Part shown: piece after piece, positions 8,944 to 18,191 of the stretch | Layout: every line of letters begins with the position of its first letter | How positions within the stretch are numbered: position 1 is the stretch's first letter | Origin: Pseudomonas sp. TCU-HL1 | GTDB lineage: Bacteria > Pseudomonadota > Gammaproteobacteria > Pseudomonadales > Pseudomonadaceae | Assembly: GCF_001708505.1 (NCBI RefSeq) | Contig: NZ_CP015992.1 | Coordinates: 3,162,001 to 3,226,000 of the forward strand | Length of the DNA stretch: 64,000 bases | Direction of reading: 5' to 3' | Notes under the pieces: generated by a model | Told to the model about the DNA's origin: nothing | What the model saw: only the letters and a program-made list of their open reading frames with translations | Database searches by the model: none | Program-made: the position numbers and the translations under genes

Positions 8944-10155
8944 ATGAATAACAATGCCGCCGTGCTGGACCTGATTCGCCAACGCAAGGAGCGCCATGCG
9001 CTGCCTCGTGCCGTCTACAGCGACCCGGAGGTGTATCGCCAGGACCTCGATCAGATCTGGCACAAAGAATGGATCTTCGCCGGCCATACCTTCGAGCTGG
9101 AGAAGCCTGGCCAGTACCTCACCCTGCAAATCGGCGACTACCCGATTGCCGTGGTGCGTGGTGGAGACGGCCAGGTGCGGGCCTTCCACAATGCCTGCCG
9201 GCACCGTGGCTCCAAGGTGTGCACCGAGCACAGCGGCAAGGTCGCCAAGCTGGTCTGCCCCTACCACAAGTGGACGTTCGACCTGGACGGCCGGTTGCTG
9301 TTCGCCGGCAACATGGGGCCCGACTTCAACACCGCCGACTACGGCCTGAAGCCGGCCCATTGCGAGGTGGTGAACAGCTACATCTATGTCTGCGTGGCGG
9401 ACAAGGCACCGGACTTCAGTCGCTTCCGCGACGCCGTTTCGCCCTTCATCACGCCGCACAACCTGGACGACTGCAAGGTGGCGTTCGAGTCCAACCTGGT
9501 GGAGCGGGGCAACTGGAAGCTGGTCTTCGAAAACAACCGCGAGTGCTACCACTGCGACGGTACCCATCCGGAGTTGCTCAACTCCTTCGTCGAGAACCTC
9601 TCGGTAGCCGGTGTGGGGGGCGAGGAAGATCCGGAGCTGGCGACACACTGGAACCGGTGTGAAGCCGCCGGCCTGCCCAGCCGCCTGGTCATGGACGACG
9701 CCGGGCAGTACCGCATGACGCGCATTCCGCTTTCCGCGGGGGCCGTCAGCTACACCATGGACGGCAAGGCAGCCGTGGCCGGACGGCTCGATCGCAGCGG
9801 CGAAGACAACATCGGCGCGCTGCTGTACTTCAACTACCCCTCCACCTGGAACCACTTCCTGGGCGACCACGCACTGAGTTTCCGCGTGCTGCCGCAAGGG
9901 CCCAACGAGACCCTGGTGACGACCAAGTGGCTGGTGCCGAAAGACGCCCGCGAAGGCATCGACTACGACCTCGAACGTCTGACCCGTGTCTGGATCGCCA
10001 CCAACGACCAGGACCGGCGCCTGGTGGAGGGCGCCCAGGCGGGCGTCAGCTCACCCGCCTATGAGCCCGGCCCCTACTCGTCGATCGCGGAAAACGGCGT
10101 CTGCCAGTTCGTGGACTGGTACTGCGCGACCATGACCAGCCGACTGGCTGACTGA
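8944..10155 (+). CDS. Rieske non-heme iron oxygenase, glycine-betaine/quaternary-amine demethylase type
   Basis: The 403-residue alpha subunit has a Rieske [2Fe-2S] site CRH (85-87) with CPYH (105-108) and mononuclear iron ligands in NRECYHCDGTH (His203, His208). The opening region (YSDPEVYRQDLDQIWHKEWIFAGH and the following LTLQIGDYPI) resembles GbcA and stachydrine demethylases, which remove a methyl group from quaternary amines as formaldehyde. I prefer the ATG at 8944, about 11 bases after GGAG, over the GTG at 8932. No ferredoxin reductase partner is adjacent. The neighbouring betaine importer supports a betaine-like substrate. Confidence 0.86.
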   Translation: MNNNAAVLDLIRQRKERHALPRAVYSDPEVYRQDLDQIWHKEWIFAGHTFELEKPGQYLTLQIGDYPIAVVRGGDGQVRAFHNACRHRGSKVCTEHSGKVAKLVCPYHKWTFDLDGRLLFAGNMGPDFNTADYGLKPAHCEVVNSYIYVCVADKAPDFSRFRDAVSPFITPHNLDDCKVAFESNLVERGNWKLVFENNRECYHCDGTHPELLNSFVENLSVAGVGGEEDPELATHWNRCEAAGLPSRLVMDDAGQYRMTRIPLSAGAVSYTMDGKAAVAGRLDRSGEDNIGALLYFNYPSTWNHFLGDHALSFRVLPQGPNETLVTTKWLVPKDAREGIDYDLERLTRVWIATNDQDRRLVEGAQAGVSSPAYEPGPYSSIAENGVCQFVDWYCATMTSRLAD

Positions 10156-10177
10156 GCGCCCGTTCGCCTTCGCTTCG

Positions 10178-10208
10178 GCCCCGTTTCACCTGCCGGGTGA
10201 AACGGGGC
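10178..10208 (+). terminator. Strong hairpin terminator after the Rieske gene
   Basis: A perfect 13-bp stem (GCCCCGTTTCACC / GGTGAAACGGGGC) with a five-base loop is followed by TTTCGTCTGTCT, 22 bp past the stop codon. It separates the oxygenase from the downstream exporter gene. Confidence 0.85.
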
Positions 10209-10248
10209 TTTCGTCTGTCTGGGAGGCCCTGCGGCCAAGGACCCGGTA

Positions 10249-11178
10249 ATGCAATTGGTGAACCTGCTTTCTCGTCTCAACGGCCATGCCAGGGGCTTCT
10301 GCCTGGTACTGCTGGCGGCGTTCTGCTACGGCCTGCAGCCGCTCTTCGCCCAGTATGCCTACGCGGGCGGCGCTGACCCGGTGGGGCTGCTGCTGGCGCG
10401 CTTCAGCCTGGCTGCGGGGGTATTGCTGCTGATGCTGCGCTGGCGGGGGATTGCCCTGCCGACCGGGCGACTGGCCTGTCAGAACCTGTTGCTGGGATTC
10501 GGTTACGGGCTGGCGGCGCTGGGTTACTACAGTGCGTGCCATTCCACCTCGGTGAGCCTGGCGATCATCCTGGTGTACAGCTTCCCGGCGTTCGTCACGC
10601 TGGTGTCCATCGCCTGCCTGGGTGAGCGTCTCAGCGTCCTGAAGCTGGCCAGCCTGGTGCTCGCGCTGGGCGGTGTGCTGATGGCCACCGGGCTCAGCCT
10701 GTCCAATGTCTCCATGGGGGCGCTCTGGGCGCTATTCGCGGCGGTCTGCTACGGCTCATCGATCATCTACGGCACCCACCGGATCACCCATGAGAGTCCG
10801 CTGGCTTCAGCCGCCATGCTGCTTCTGGGTTGCGCACTGACCTTCGCCGTGGCGGCGCTCCTGCAAGGCGCGGCCCTGCCTGCAACCGCCCCCGCCTGGT
10901 GGGCGACGCTGGGGTTGGCGTTGTTCGCCACACTGGTTCCGGTGGCGGCGTTCCTGGCCGGGTCCCCACGGATAGGCCCTTCCACGGCCGCCACGCTCTC
11001 GACCGTAGAGCCGGTGGTGGCGGTGACTATTGCCGTGCTGCTCATGGGCGAGCCATTCACCCATGCCATGTTCCTGGGCGGGGCGATGGTCATGCTTGCG
11101 GCCGTGCTCCTGGCGCGTCAGGGGGCAGCGGGACGCGCTCTGGCACCCGTGGAAGGCGGAGTCGGTTCTGACCAATAA
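10249..11178 (+). CDS. EamA/DMT-superfamily inner-membrane transporter
   Basis: A 309-residue, very hydrophobic protein with about ten predicted transmembrane helices arranged as two EamA repeats (first about 16-150, second about 160-290). ARFSLAAGVLLL in the first half and GPSTAATLSTVEPVVAV in the second are typical family blocks. Members export amino acids, amines or other metabolites; substrate unknown. It lies between the Rieske gene and the betaine transporter operon. The 243 bp that follow (11179-11421) contain no gene and must hold the importer promoter. Confidence 0.85.
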   Translation: MQLVNLLSRLNGHARGFCLVLLAAFCYGLQPLFAQYAYAGGADPVGLLLARFSLAAGVLLLMLRWRGIALPTGRLACQNLLLGFGYGLAALGYYSACHSTSVSLAIILVYSFPAFVTLVSIACLGERLSVLKLASLVLALGGVLMATGLSLSNVSMGALWALFAAVCYGSSIIYGTHRITHESPLASAAMLLLGCALTFAVAALLQGAALPATAPAWWATLGLALFATLVPVAAFLAGSPRIGPSTAATLSTVEPVVAVTIAVLLMGEPFTHAMFLGGAMVMLAAVLLARQGAAGRALAPVEGGVGSDQ

Positions 11179-11421
11179 CATCAAGTTATGGTTTAGGGCG
11201 AACAAATGTCGTTGGACGCTTCGATAGGCAAATCCTAATTTGGAGTTGCAACGCGACATCCAGAACAGAAGTCGTATTTATGGAGCAGAAATTTCTGCAC
11301 GCCGGTTTACCCAGGTTGGAAAACGACAGGTTAACCGGACTTTTTTTCTGAACTTGTCACTTGCTCAAGAGTGACAAGTACAAAGTTACTAATTGGTTAT
11401 AAGCATAAGAATGAGGGTTGT

Positions 11422-12594
11422 ATGAGCCAGGCCGATGAGATTCTTTCGGTAAAGAACATCTTCAAGGTATTCGGACCCCATCCGGAAATGGCCATGGAGA
11501 TGTTGCGCAAGGGCGCCGACAAGAATGAGATTTTCCGCAAGACCGGGCATGTCGTAGGAGTGTTCGACGCCAGTTTTTCAGTCAAGCGCGGCGAGATCTT
11601 CGTGATCATGGGGCTGTCGGGTTCGGGCAAGTCCACCATGGTGCGACTGTTCAACCGCCTGATCGAACCCACCTCCGGCAGCATCCACCTGAACGGACGC
11701 GAGATCACCGGCCTGTCGGACAAGGCTCTGCTCGATGTCCGCCGCAAGGAAATGGGCATGGTCTTCCAGTCCTTCGCGCTGATGCCGCACATGAGCGTCC
11801 TGGAAAACACCGCCTTCGGCCTGGAAATTTCCGGTGTGGGCGAGCGCGAGCGCCATGCCCGCGCCGCCGAGGCGCTACGCCAGGTGGGGCTGGGTGGGCA
11901 CGAGCACAGCTACCCGCACCAGCTTTCCGGTGGCATGCAGCAGCGCGTGGGCCTGGCCCGGGCGCTGGCCAACGACCCTACCATCCTGCTCATGGACGAG
12001 GCCTTCTCCGCACTCGATCCGCTCATCCGCAGCGAGATGCAGGGCGAGCTGATACGCCTCCAGGCCGAGCAGCAGCGGACCATCATCTTCATCTCCCACG
12101 ACATCGAGGAAGCGATTCGCATCGGTCATCGCATCGCCATCATGGAAGGCGGCCGCGTGGTGCAGATCGGCACCCCCCAGGAGCTGATCAACCGACCCGC
12201 CAACGAGTACGTCGAGACGTTCTTCAAGGGCTTCGACAGCTCCCGCGTGCTCAAGGCCGGCGATGTGGCGCAGCTCGACCCGGCGACGGTCTGCCGGGTG
12301 AACGGCAAGGCCCCGCACTTCCAGGCCGGGGTGCCTTACGGCTACCTGATCGACGAACGCGACCAGTTGCTGGCGGTGGTGGGCGCGGATGAGTCCGGCA
12401 GCGTGGCGACCGGGCAGGCCCAGGAGCAGTACAGCCTGCACATGCAGAACCCGGTCTACACCGACACGCCCTTGCATGACGTGCTGGATATCGTCGCGGC
12501 ACTGCCTTACCCCGTGCCCGTCCTGGATCGCAGCGGTGCTCTGAAGGGCACCATTTCCAAGAATCTGCTGTTGCAGACCCTGAGCCGCCATTGA
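11422..12594 (+). CDS. proV: Glycine betaine/proline-type ABC transporter ATP-binding protein (ProV/OpuAA)
   Basis: A 390-residue quaternary-amine ABC ATPase. Walker A is GLSGSGKST (64-72); the signature LSGGMQQRVGLARAL and Walker B ILLMDEAFSALD follow. The opening (VKNIFKVFGPHPEMAMEML) and the long linker before Walker A (KNEIFRKTGHVVGV) are diagnostic of ProV. The last 100 residues form a CBS-like regulatory tail that in the family senses ionic strength. The ATG at 11422 with GAGGG eight bases upstream is chosen over a GTG 51 bases earlier. It is first in a proV-proW-proX operon. Confidence 0.92.
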   Translation: MSQADEILSVKNIFKVFGPHPEMAMEMLRKGADKNEIFRKTGHVVGVFDASFSVKRGEIFVIMGLSGSGKSTMVRLFNRLIEPTSGSIHLNGREITGLSDKALLDVRRKEMGMVFQSFALMPHMSVLENTAFGLEISGVGERERHARAAEALRQVGLGGHEHSYPHQLSGGMQQRVGLARALANDPTILLMDEAFSALDPLIRSEMQGELIRLQAEQQRTIIFISHDIEEAIRIGHRIAIMEGGRVVQIGTPQELINRPANEYVETFFKGFDSSRVLKAGDVAQLDPATVCRVNGKAPHFQAGVPYGYLIDERDQLLAVVGADESGSVATGQAQEQYSLHMQNPVYTDTPLHDVLDIVAALPYPVPVLDRSGALKGTISKNLLLQTLSRH

Positions 12595-12646
12595 GCGTTG
12601 CCATCGAACCCGCAACAGCCGCCACTTCGGAGAGTAGGTAGTCAGC

Positions 12647-13594
12647 ATGTCAGAGTTCAGTCTTCTCGATCCCTTCCAGAGCGCAACCATTCCCCTGGGT
12701 GACTGGGTGGAAAGCACCCTCAATTACCTGGTGCACAACTTCCGCGATGTGTTCCGCGCCATCCGCTGGCCCATCGATCAGGTACTCAATGGCTTCGAAT
12801 ACATCCTGCAGAGCATTCCGCCGACCATCGGGATTCTGCTGTCCTCGCTGCTCGGCTGGCAGCTGGCCGGACCGCGCATGGCGCTGCTGTGCGCCGTGAC
12901 CCTGACCTTGCTCGGCCTGATCGGTGTCTGGTCGGAGTCCATGACCACCCTGGCCCTGGTCCTGACCTCGGTGTTCTTCTGCGCACTGATCGGCGTGCCA
13001 TTGGGCATCCTGTCCGCCCGCAGCAATCGCCTCGAACGTGTCGTCCGGCCGCTGCTGGACGCCATGCAGACCCTTCCCGCGTTCGTCTACCTGGTGCCCG
13101 TGGTGATGCTCTTCGGCATCGGCAACGTGCCCGGCGTCCTGGTGACCATCGTCTTCGCCGTCCCGCCGCTGGTGCGCTTGACCAACCTGGGGATCCGCCA
13201 GGTGCCGGAAGACAAGATCGAAGCGGCCCGCGCCTTCGGTTGCACACCCCGCCAGATGCTGCTCCGCGTGCAGCTGCCGCTGGCCACGCCGACCATCATG
13301 GCGGGCCTCAACCAGACGCTGATGCTCTCGCTGTCGATGGTGGTGATCGCCTCGATGATTTCCGTCGGTGGCCTTGGGCAGATGGTGCTGCGCGGCATTG
13401 GCCGCCTGGACATGGGCCTGGCCACGGTAGGCGGGGTAGGGCTGGTGCTACTGGCCATCTTCCTCGATCGACTGACCCAGGCCATGGGCGAACGCACCAA
13501 CTCGGACCCGAGCCTGCGCTGGTACCACAGTGGCCCGGCAGGCCTCCTGCTGCGGCTGGTGGGCAACCAGTCGGCGCGTCGCAAGGTGGCATGA
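12647..13594 (+). CDS. proW: Glycine betaine/proline-type ABC transporter permease (ProW/OpuAB)
   Basis: A 315-residue inner-membrane permease with several hydrophobic helices. The cytoplasmic EAA-loop motif EAARAFGCTPRQMLLRVQLPLATPTI contacts the ATPase. DPFQSATIPLGDWVESTLNYL and the HNFRDVFRAI segment near the N-terminus are typical of ProW. It starts 52 bp after proV with AGAGTAGGTAG as a modest ribosome site and is followed by the binding protein 71 bp later. Confidence 0.92.
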   Translation: MSEFSLLDPFQSATIPLGDWVESTLNYLVHNFRDVFRAIRWPIDQVLNGFEYILQSIPPTIGILLSSLLGWQLAGPRMALLCAVTLTLLGLIGVWSESMTTLALVLTSVFFCALIGVPLGILSARSNRLERVVRPLLDAMQTLPAFVYLVPVVMLFGIGNVPGVLVTIVFAVPPLVRLTNLGIRQVPEDKIEAARAFGCTPRQMLLRVQLPLATPTIMAGLNQTLMLSLSMVVIASMISVGGLGQMVLRGIGRLDMGLATVGGVGLVLLAIFLDRLTQAMGERTNSDPSLRWYHSGPAGLLLRLVGNQSARRKVA

Positions 13595-13665
13595 GACAGC
13601 CTCGCAGTCAGCGAATTCATCACAATCCGTCGCACTCACAGCAAAACAAGAAGAGGTACGCAACG

Positions 13666-14697
13666 ATGCATTTCGAGATGTTCACCAGAAAGATCCTGCA
13701 ATGCGCTTCGGTGGTTTCCCTGAGCATGGTGTCGCTGTACGGGGTGGCGGCTTCGGCCGACAAACCGGGGGAGGGGATTTCGGTGTCGCCGATCTTCCCG
13801 CCCATCGCCGAAGAGCGGTTCCGTGGCGAGGTCGCCATGGCGGGGCTTCGTGAGCTGGGCTACGACGTCAAGGAACCCAAGGAAACCGAGTACGCGGCCA
13901 TGATGGTGGCGCTGTCCTATGGTGACGCGGACTTCTCCGTGCACCTGTGGGACAAGCTGCACGACAGCTTCTACCAGAAGGTTGGCGGCGACGAGAGTCT
14001 GGTCAAGGCCGGTGATGTGATCCCCGGCGTGCTGCAGGGCTACCTGATCGACAAGAAGACCGCCGAGGCCCACAACATCAAGTACCTCACCGATCTGAAG
14101 AAGCCGGAAATCGCCAAACTGTTCGACATCGATGGCGACGGCAAGGCCGACCTGACCGGTTGCAACCCCGGCTGGGGTTGCGAACTGGTGATCGATCACC
14201 ACCTCAAGGCGTATGACCTGGAGAAGTCCGTCACCCACAACCGGGGTTCCTACTTCGCGCTGATGGCGGACACCATCACCCGCTACAAGCAGGGCCAGTC
14301 GGTCCTCTACTTCACCTGGGTGCCGCAATGGATCGCCGGTGTGCTGGTGGAGGACAAGGATGTGGTCTGGCTGGAAGTGCCCTACACCGATCTGCCGGAT
14401 GGCAAGAACGACGTCGACACCCAGTACAAGGGCAAGAACCTCGGCTTTGCCGTGGACAAGGTGGAAGCGGTGCTGAACAAGGAGTTCGCCGAGGAAAACC
14501 CCGCCGCCCTCAAGTTCCTCTCGCTGGTGCAAATCACTACCGACGATGAGAGCCAGCAGAACCTGAAGATGCAGAAGGGCGAGAACAAGCCCGCCGACAT
14601 TCGCCGTCATGCCGACGAGTGGGTCGCGGCGCATCGCCAGCAGTTCGATACCTGGCTGCAGGCATCGCGCGCCGCCGCCAGCCAGGCGTCCAAGTAA
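13666..14697 (+). CDS. proX: Glycine betaine/quaternary-amine ABC transporter substrate-binding protein (ProX-like)
   Basis: The 343-residue periplasmic protein has a signal peptide at about 1-31 (hydrophobic stretch ending GVAASA). The ligand-binding fold shows WGCELVIDHH and LYFTWVPQWIAG; Trp-rich boxes of this kind form the aromatic cage for quaternary ammonium groups. A long in-frame extension upstream overlaps proW and is not real; AAGAGG seven bases before the ATG at 13666 decides the start. With proV and proW it completes an importer, next to a quaternary-amine-type demethylase. The ligand could be betaine, choline, carnitine or dimethylproline. Confidence 0.87.
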   Translation: MHFEMFTRKILQCASVVSLSMVSLYGVAASADKPGEGISVSPIFPPIAEERFRGEVAMAGLRELGYDVKEPKETEYAAMMVALSYGDADFSVHLWDKLHDSFYQKVGGDESLVKAGDVIPGVLQGYLIDKKTAEAHNIKYLTDLKKPEIAKLFDIDGDGKADLTGCNPGWGCELVIDHHLKAYDLEKSVTHNRGSYFALMADTITRYKQGQSVLYFTWVPQWIAGVLVEDKDVVWLEVPYTDLPDGKNDVDTQYKGKNLGFAVDKVEAVLNKEFAEENPAALKFLSLVQITTDDESQQNLKMQKGENKPADIRRHADEWVAAHRQQFDTWLQASRAAASQASK

Positions 14698-14710
14698 TAG
14701 CCAATGCCCT

Positions 14711-14734
14711 GGGGTGCCCGATACCGGGCACCCC
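14711..14734 (+). terminator. Hairpin after proX-like gene
   Basis: GGGGTGCCCG and CGGGCACCCC pair around four bases, followed by a pyrimidine-rich run with CCCTTTCTTC, 14 bp after the stop. It probably ends or attenuates the proVWX transcript before the next gene. Confidence 0.7.
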
Positions 14735-14776
14735 GACTCCCTTTCTTCAACGAAATTCCGATTGTGGAGTATCCAC

Positions 14777-16117
14777 ATGTCGCTCTATTCGTTCGTCCGT
14801 GATTTCGGCTTCAGCCAGGCTCCGTCCCATACCCGCGACCTGTTGCAGACCTGTTTGCTGGATATCCTCGGAATCGCCGCTGGTGCGCGTGACAACGACA
14901 CCAGCCAGGCCCTCAAACGCTATGCGCTGAACCATTACCCGGCAGGCGCCCTGGCCAGCCGCCTGCTGTTCGACGGCCGCCCGGTGCATCCCCTGGGGGC
15001 GGCCTGGGCGGGGGGCTTCAGCGTCGACAGCCTGGATGCCCATGAAGGCCACTTCACCTCCAAGGGACATGCAGGCGCCACCGTGGTGCCGGCGCTGCTG
15101 GCGCTGGCTGACGCTTACCGCGAGCAGGGCCGTTCGATCAGTGGCGAGGAGTTGCTGAGTGCCCTGTGCATCGGCTACGAAACCGCACTGCGTGCCGGTG
15201 TCGCATTGATGGCGACGGCCCCCGATTACCACGCTTCGGGTGCCTTTTCCGGTATCGGCGTCGTATGTGGTGGTGTCCGCCTGCTCGGTCTGGATGAACA
15301 GCGCTTCCGCCATGCCCTGGGCATCGCCGAGTACTTCGGCCCGCGCTGCCCGATGATGCGCCTGGTCGACAACCCCTCGATGCTCCGCGATGCACACGGT
15401 GCCGGGGCCTTTGCCGGAATCAACGCGCTCCTGCTGGCCGAGGCTGGCGTCACGGGCGCACCGGCCGAGACCGTGGAAACCATGACGGTAGCAGCCCACT
15501 GGCATGACCTCGGGGAGCGCTGGGAGATCGACGCCCAGTACTTCAAACCCTGGCCGGTTTGCCGCTGGGCCCAGCCGGCGCTCACGGCCATGACCGCGCT
15601 GATGGCCGAGCACCCGCAGATCCGGGGCGAAGACATCGAGCTGATCCAGGTGCAGACCTTCCATGAATCCATGCGCCTGCAGGGGCATACGCCGGCCAAC
15701 GCCGACGAGGCTCAGTACGCACTGGCCTTCCCATTGGCGGCCCTGGTGGTGCGCGGTCAGGTAGGGCCCCTGGAGGTGACGGGGGAGTCCATCCATGCAC
15801 CCGATATCCTCGCGGTCAGCCAGCGGATCGAAATCGTCGAGAGCGACGAACTCTCCGCGCGCTTCCCCAACGAAATCCTGTCCCGAGTGCTGGTCTGGCT
15901 CAAGGATGGCCAGGCGTTCACGAGCCCGATCACCGCCGCCAAGGGCGACCCTGCAACGGCCATGAGCCACGCGGAATTCCGCGAGAAATTCGATCTGCTC
16001 GCAGGAATCACCCTGGGCGACGGGCAGCGGCGGGCCATCGAACAGGCTATTGCGGCATTGCCGGGCAGCTCCAGCTGCGAACCGCTGTTTGCGCTGCTAT
16101 TCGACGCCGCGAGGTAG
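14777..16117 (+). CDS. MmgE/PrpD-family protein
   Basis: A 446-residue member of the family that includes 2-methylcitrate dehydratase PrpD and cis-aconitate decarboxylase. Family marks include DAHEGHFTSKGHAGATVVPALLALA near residues 85-110 and CRWAQPALTA later. This protein lies next to a betaine importer and demethylase rather than to prpBC genes, so it is unlikely to be the methylcitrate-cycle enzyme; many such paralogues have unknown hydro-lyase or racemase roles. The ATG at 14777 is chosen; longer in-frame extensions run into proX. Function is open. Confidence 0.78.
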   Translation: MSLYSFVRDFGFSQAPSHTRDLLQTCLLDILGIAAGARDNDTSQALKRYALNHYPAGALASRLLFDGRPVHPLGAAWAGGFSVDSLDAHEGHFTSKGHAGATVVPALLALADAYREQGRSISGEELLSALCIGYETALRAGVALMATAPDYHASGAFSGIGVVCGGVRLLGLDEQRFRHALGIAEYFGPRCPMMRLVDNPSMLRDAHGAGAFAGINALLLAEAGVTGAPAETVETMTVAAHWHDLGERWEIDAQYFKPWPVCRWAQPALTAMTALMAEHPQIRGEDIELIQVQTFHESMRLQGHTPANADEAQYALAFPLAALVVRGQVGPLEVTGESIHAPDILAVSQRIEIVESDELSARFPNEILSRVLVWLKDGQAFTSPITAAKGDPATAMSHAEFREKFDLLAGITLGDGQRRAIEQAIAALPGSSSCEPLFALLFDAAR

Positions 16118-16178
16118 GGGGGCATCAGCCCACCGGCTTCGGTGTTTGATCACTCGCTGAAAGCCTGTGAGTCATGAG

Positions 16179-17219
16179 ATGAGAACGTCATTCGAAAGTG
16201 TCTTGAAGAGCAAGAACCTTGTGCATCTGGACAGGGCCAGTCGTGCCGGGCTCACAACCCCGGTGCGGCGCGTATCCTTCATCCTGCGCGAGCACTTCTC
16301 GATGATGGCGTTCACCGGCGCGGTGGATGCCCTGGTCACGGCCAACCTGATGAGTTCGACGCCGCTGTTCGAGGTCCAGGTGGTGGGCGGTGAGGGCAAC
16401 CTGGTGGTGAGTGATCTGGGAATCGCCATTTCCACCGATTGCGGCCTGGCCGAACTGGACGAGAAGCACCAGGACATCGTCGTCGTGTGCGGCGGATTCC
16501 GCGTCCGCCTGGAGAGCGAACCCATGCTGCGGACGAAGCTGCGCCACGCCGATTCGGCCGGGGCGGTGCTTGGCGGCCTGTGGAACGGCACCTACTTCCT
16601 CGCGGAAGCCGGCCTGCTGGATGGCTACGATTGCGCCTTTCATCCGGATGGTCGGGCGATGATGTCCGAAGTCTTCCCCAAGGTGCGGGTGACCAGCCAC
16701 TCCCATGTGCTCGACCGCAAGCGGATCAGTTGCGCCGGCGCCAACAGCTCGCTGGGCATGATGCTGGAAGTGGTGGGGCACAGCGCCGGCCAGGAGCTGC
16801 TGAACGCCGTGGAAGAAGTGCTGGGCTGCGACAAGATGCGGGACATGGTCGACGTATCGGTGGTCTCCATCGACTTCGATCCGACCTTGCCGCGCACCCT
16901 CAAGCTCGCCCTGGAACTGATGCACAGCAATATCGAAGACCCCATCGGGATCGATGAGATCGCGCGTTACGCGCGAATCTCCCGGCGGCACCTCGAACGT
17001 CTGTTCAGGCGCTACGTAAAGGCGACCCCGCCGCGCTATTACCTGGAGCTGCGCCTGACCCATGCGCGCCAGCTGCTGCAGCACACCAACAAGTCCCTGA
17101 TCGAGATCGCCGTCGCCAGCGGCTTCGCCACGCTGCCGCATTTCCATCGCTGCTTCCGCGAGAAGTTCGACATTGCCCCCGGACAATTCCGGAGTCGTAC
17201 CCGGTTCAGGGTCGGATAG
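16179..17219 (+). CDS. GlxA-type AraC-family transcriptional regulator (GbdR/CdhR-like)
   Basis: The 346-residue protein has an N-terminal DJ-1/PfpI-like (class I glutamine amidotransferase-like) domain at about 30-210 (FILREHFSMMAFTGAVDAL, VVVCGGFRV) and a C-terminal AraC double helix-turn-helix (ISRRHLERLFRRYVKATPPR, ASGFATLPHFHRCFREKF). This architecture is shared by GbdR, CdhR and ArgR of Pseudomonas, which activate betaine, carnitine and arginine genes. It is therefore the likely regulator of the neighbouring betaine-type cluster. An upstream GTG at 16167 is also possible. Confidence 0.85.
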   Translation: MRTSFESVLKSKNLVHLDRASRAGLTTPVRRVSFILREHFSMMAFTGAVDALVTANLMSSTPLFEVQVVGGEGNLVVSDLGIAISTDCGLAELDEKHQDIVVVCGGFRVRLESEPMLRTKLRHADSAGAVLGGLWNGTYFLAEAGLLDGYDCAFHPDGRAMMSEVFPKVRVTSHSHVLDRKRISCAGANSSLGMMLEVVGHSAGQELLNAVEEVLGCDKMRDMVDVSVVSIDFDPTLPRTLKLALELMHSNIEDPIGIDEIARYARISRRHLERLFRRYVKATPPRYYLELRLTHARQLLQHTNKSLIEIAVASGFATLPHFHRCFREKFDIAPGQFRSRTRFRVG

Positions 17220-17564
17220 GGGCAGCGCGGGCAGAGCAGGGCGATGCAGGTAGGCGATGCGTCTTCCTGCTCGCGAACCAACTGCAAGATGGCAACACTG
17301 TCAGCCTGAGAAAGCTCCGGTCGCGCAAAAAATTCGACGCAGTGCCTCTTGTTGCCACGGCCTCAACCCGCCCCCTGACAATCTCATCCAACAGTGCCAT
17401 ATCAGCCTCCTTGGCCAAAGAAGCCGATTAACGAGGGAATGGCAAAGGGCCGCATGAACGGCGTGTGGGCACTGCTATAGTCCCAATAGCAGCCTTGCTT
17501 CCTCGGTGATTGCAGCCAGCGCCGATTCGGCAGTTTAAGGCGACAGCTGCTCGTGAGGTGTGCC
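17220..17564. other. Intergenic stretch without a convincing gene
   Basis: 345 bp between the AraC regulator and the TlpA-like gene. On the minus strand a 70-codon frame (17418-17206) contains MALLDEIVRGRVEAVATRG, which reads like a real protein start, then degenerates into Arg/Pro/Ala-rich sequence. It may be a gene remnant at the border of the metal-stress-like cluster, but I do not recognise it. Confidence 0.35.
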
Positions 17565-18185
17565 ATGACCTGCGCTTTTCACCGCTCCACGCACCTGGCC
17601 TCCGGTGGCACTGGGCTGTCCTGGTATCTCCGGACCTGCTGGCTGCTGCTGTACATACTTCTGTCTTTGGTCGGGGCTCACCTCGCGTTCGGCGCCGAGC
17701 CAGCTGCTGAAACCGGCACTCGGGCCGGGTTGATCGTCTGGCCCGAACCCCGACCGGTGGAGGATGTCCGTTTCGTCGATGGTGAGGGGAAGCCGCGCAG
17801 CCTGGCCGACTTCCGGGGCAAGGTGGTTCTGCTCAACCTCTGGGCCACCTGGTGCGTCCCTTGCCGTCAGGAAATGCCGACCTTGGATCGCTTACAGGCG
17901 AAGCTCGGTGGCAACGACTTCCAGGTGGTGGCACTCTCGCTCGATCAAGGTGGACTGCAGGTAGTGCGGGACTTCTACCGGGAGATTGGTATCCAGCACC
18001 TCAAGATCTACCTCGATGAGCCCATGCAAGCCATCCAGAGCATCGGCGCCTTCGGCTTGCCGGTCACCCTATTGCTGGACCGCGAGGGGCGGGAAATTGG
18101 CCGCAAAGCCGGTGCGGCCGAGTGGGACAGTCCGCAAGTCATTGAGTATGTGCAGGAAGTGATGGCTGCTACATCGAGGAAATAG
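17565..18185 (+). CDS. TlpA/ResA-like membrane-anchored thioredoxin
   Basis: A 206-residue protein with an N-terminal membrane anchor (about 22-43) and a periplasmic thioredoxin fold with active site WCVPC at 96-100 and the cis-Pro region FGLPVTLLLD. Such proteins reduce disulfides outside the cytoplasm using electrons passed through a CcdA/DsbD-type membrane protein; one is encoded six bases downstream, so the pair is a functional module. The ATG at 17565 gives the shorter start; a GTG lies four codons earlier. It heads a cluster reminiscent of copper/metal islands. Confidence 0.85.
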   Translation: MTCAFHRSTHLASGGTGLSWYLRTCWLLLYILLSLVGAHLAFGAEPAAETGTRAGLIVWPEPRPVEDVRFVDGEGKPRSLADFRGKVVLLNLWATWCVPCRQEMPTLDRLQAKLGGNDFQVVALSLDQGGLQVVRDFYREIGIQHLKIYLDEPMQAIQSIGAFGLPVTLLLDREGREIGRKAGAAEWDSPQVIEYVQEVMAATSRK

Positions 18186-18191
18186 TTCGCG

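Noticed and set aside
12889..13665. N-terminal extension of the ProX-like protein by about 260 residues
   Set aside because: It overlaps proW in another frame, is Arg/Pro-rich and would bury the signal peptide; the start at 13666 has AAGAGG and a proper leader.
14777..16117. Naming the MmgE/PrpD gene prpD
   Set aside because: No prpB, prpC or acnM neighbours; the context is betaine uptake, so the family name only is given.
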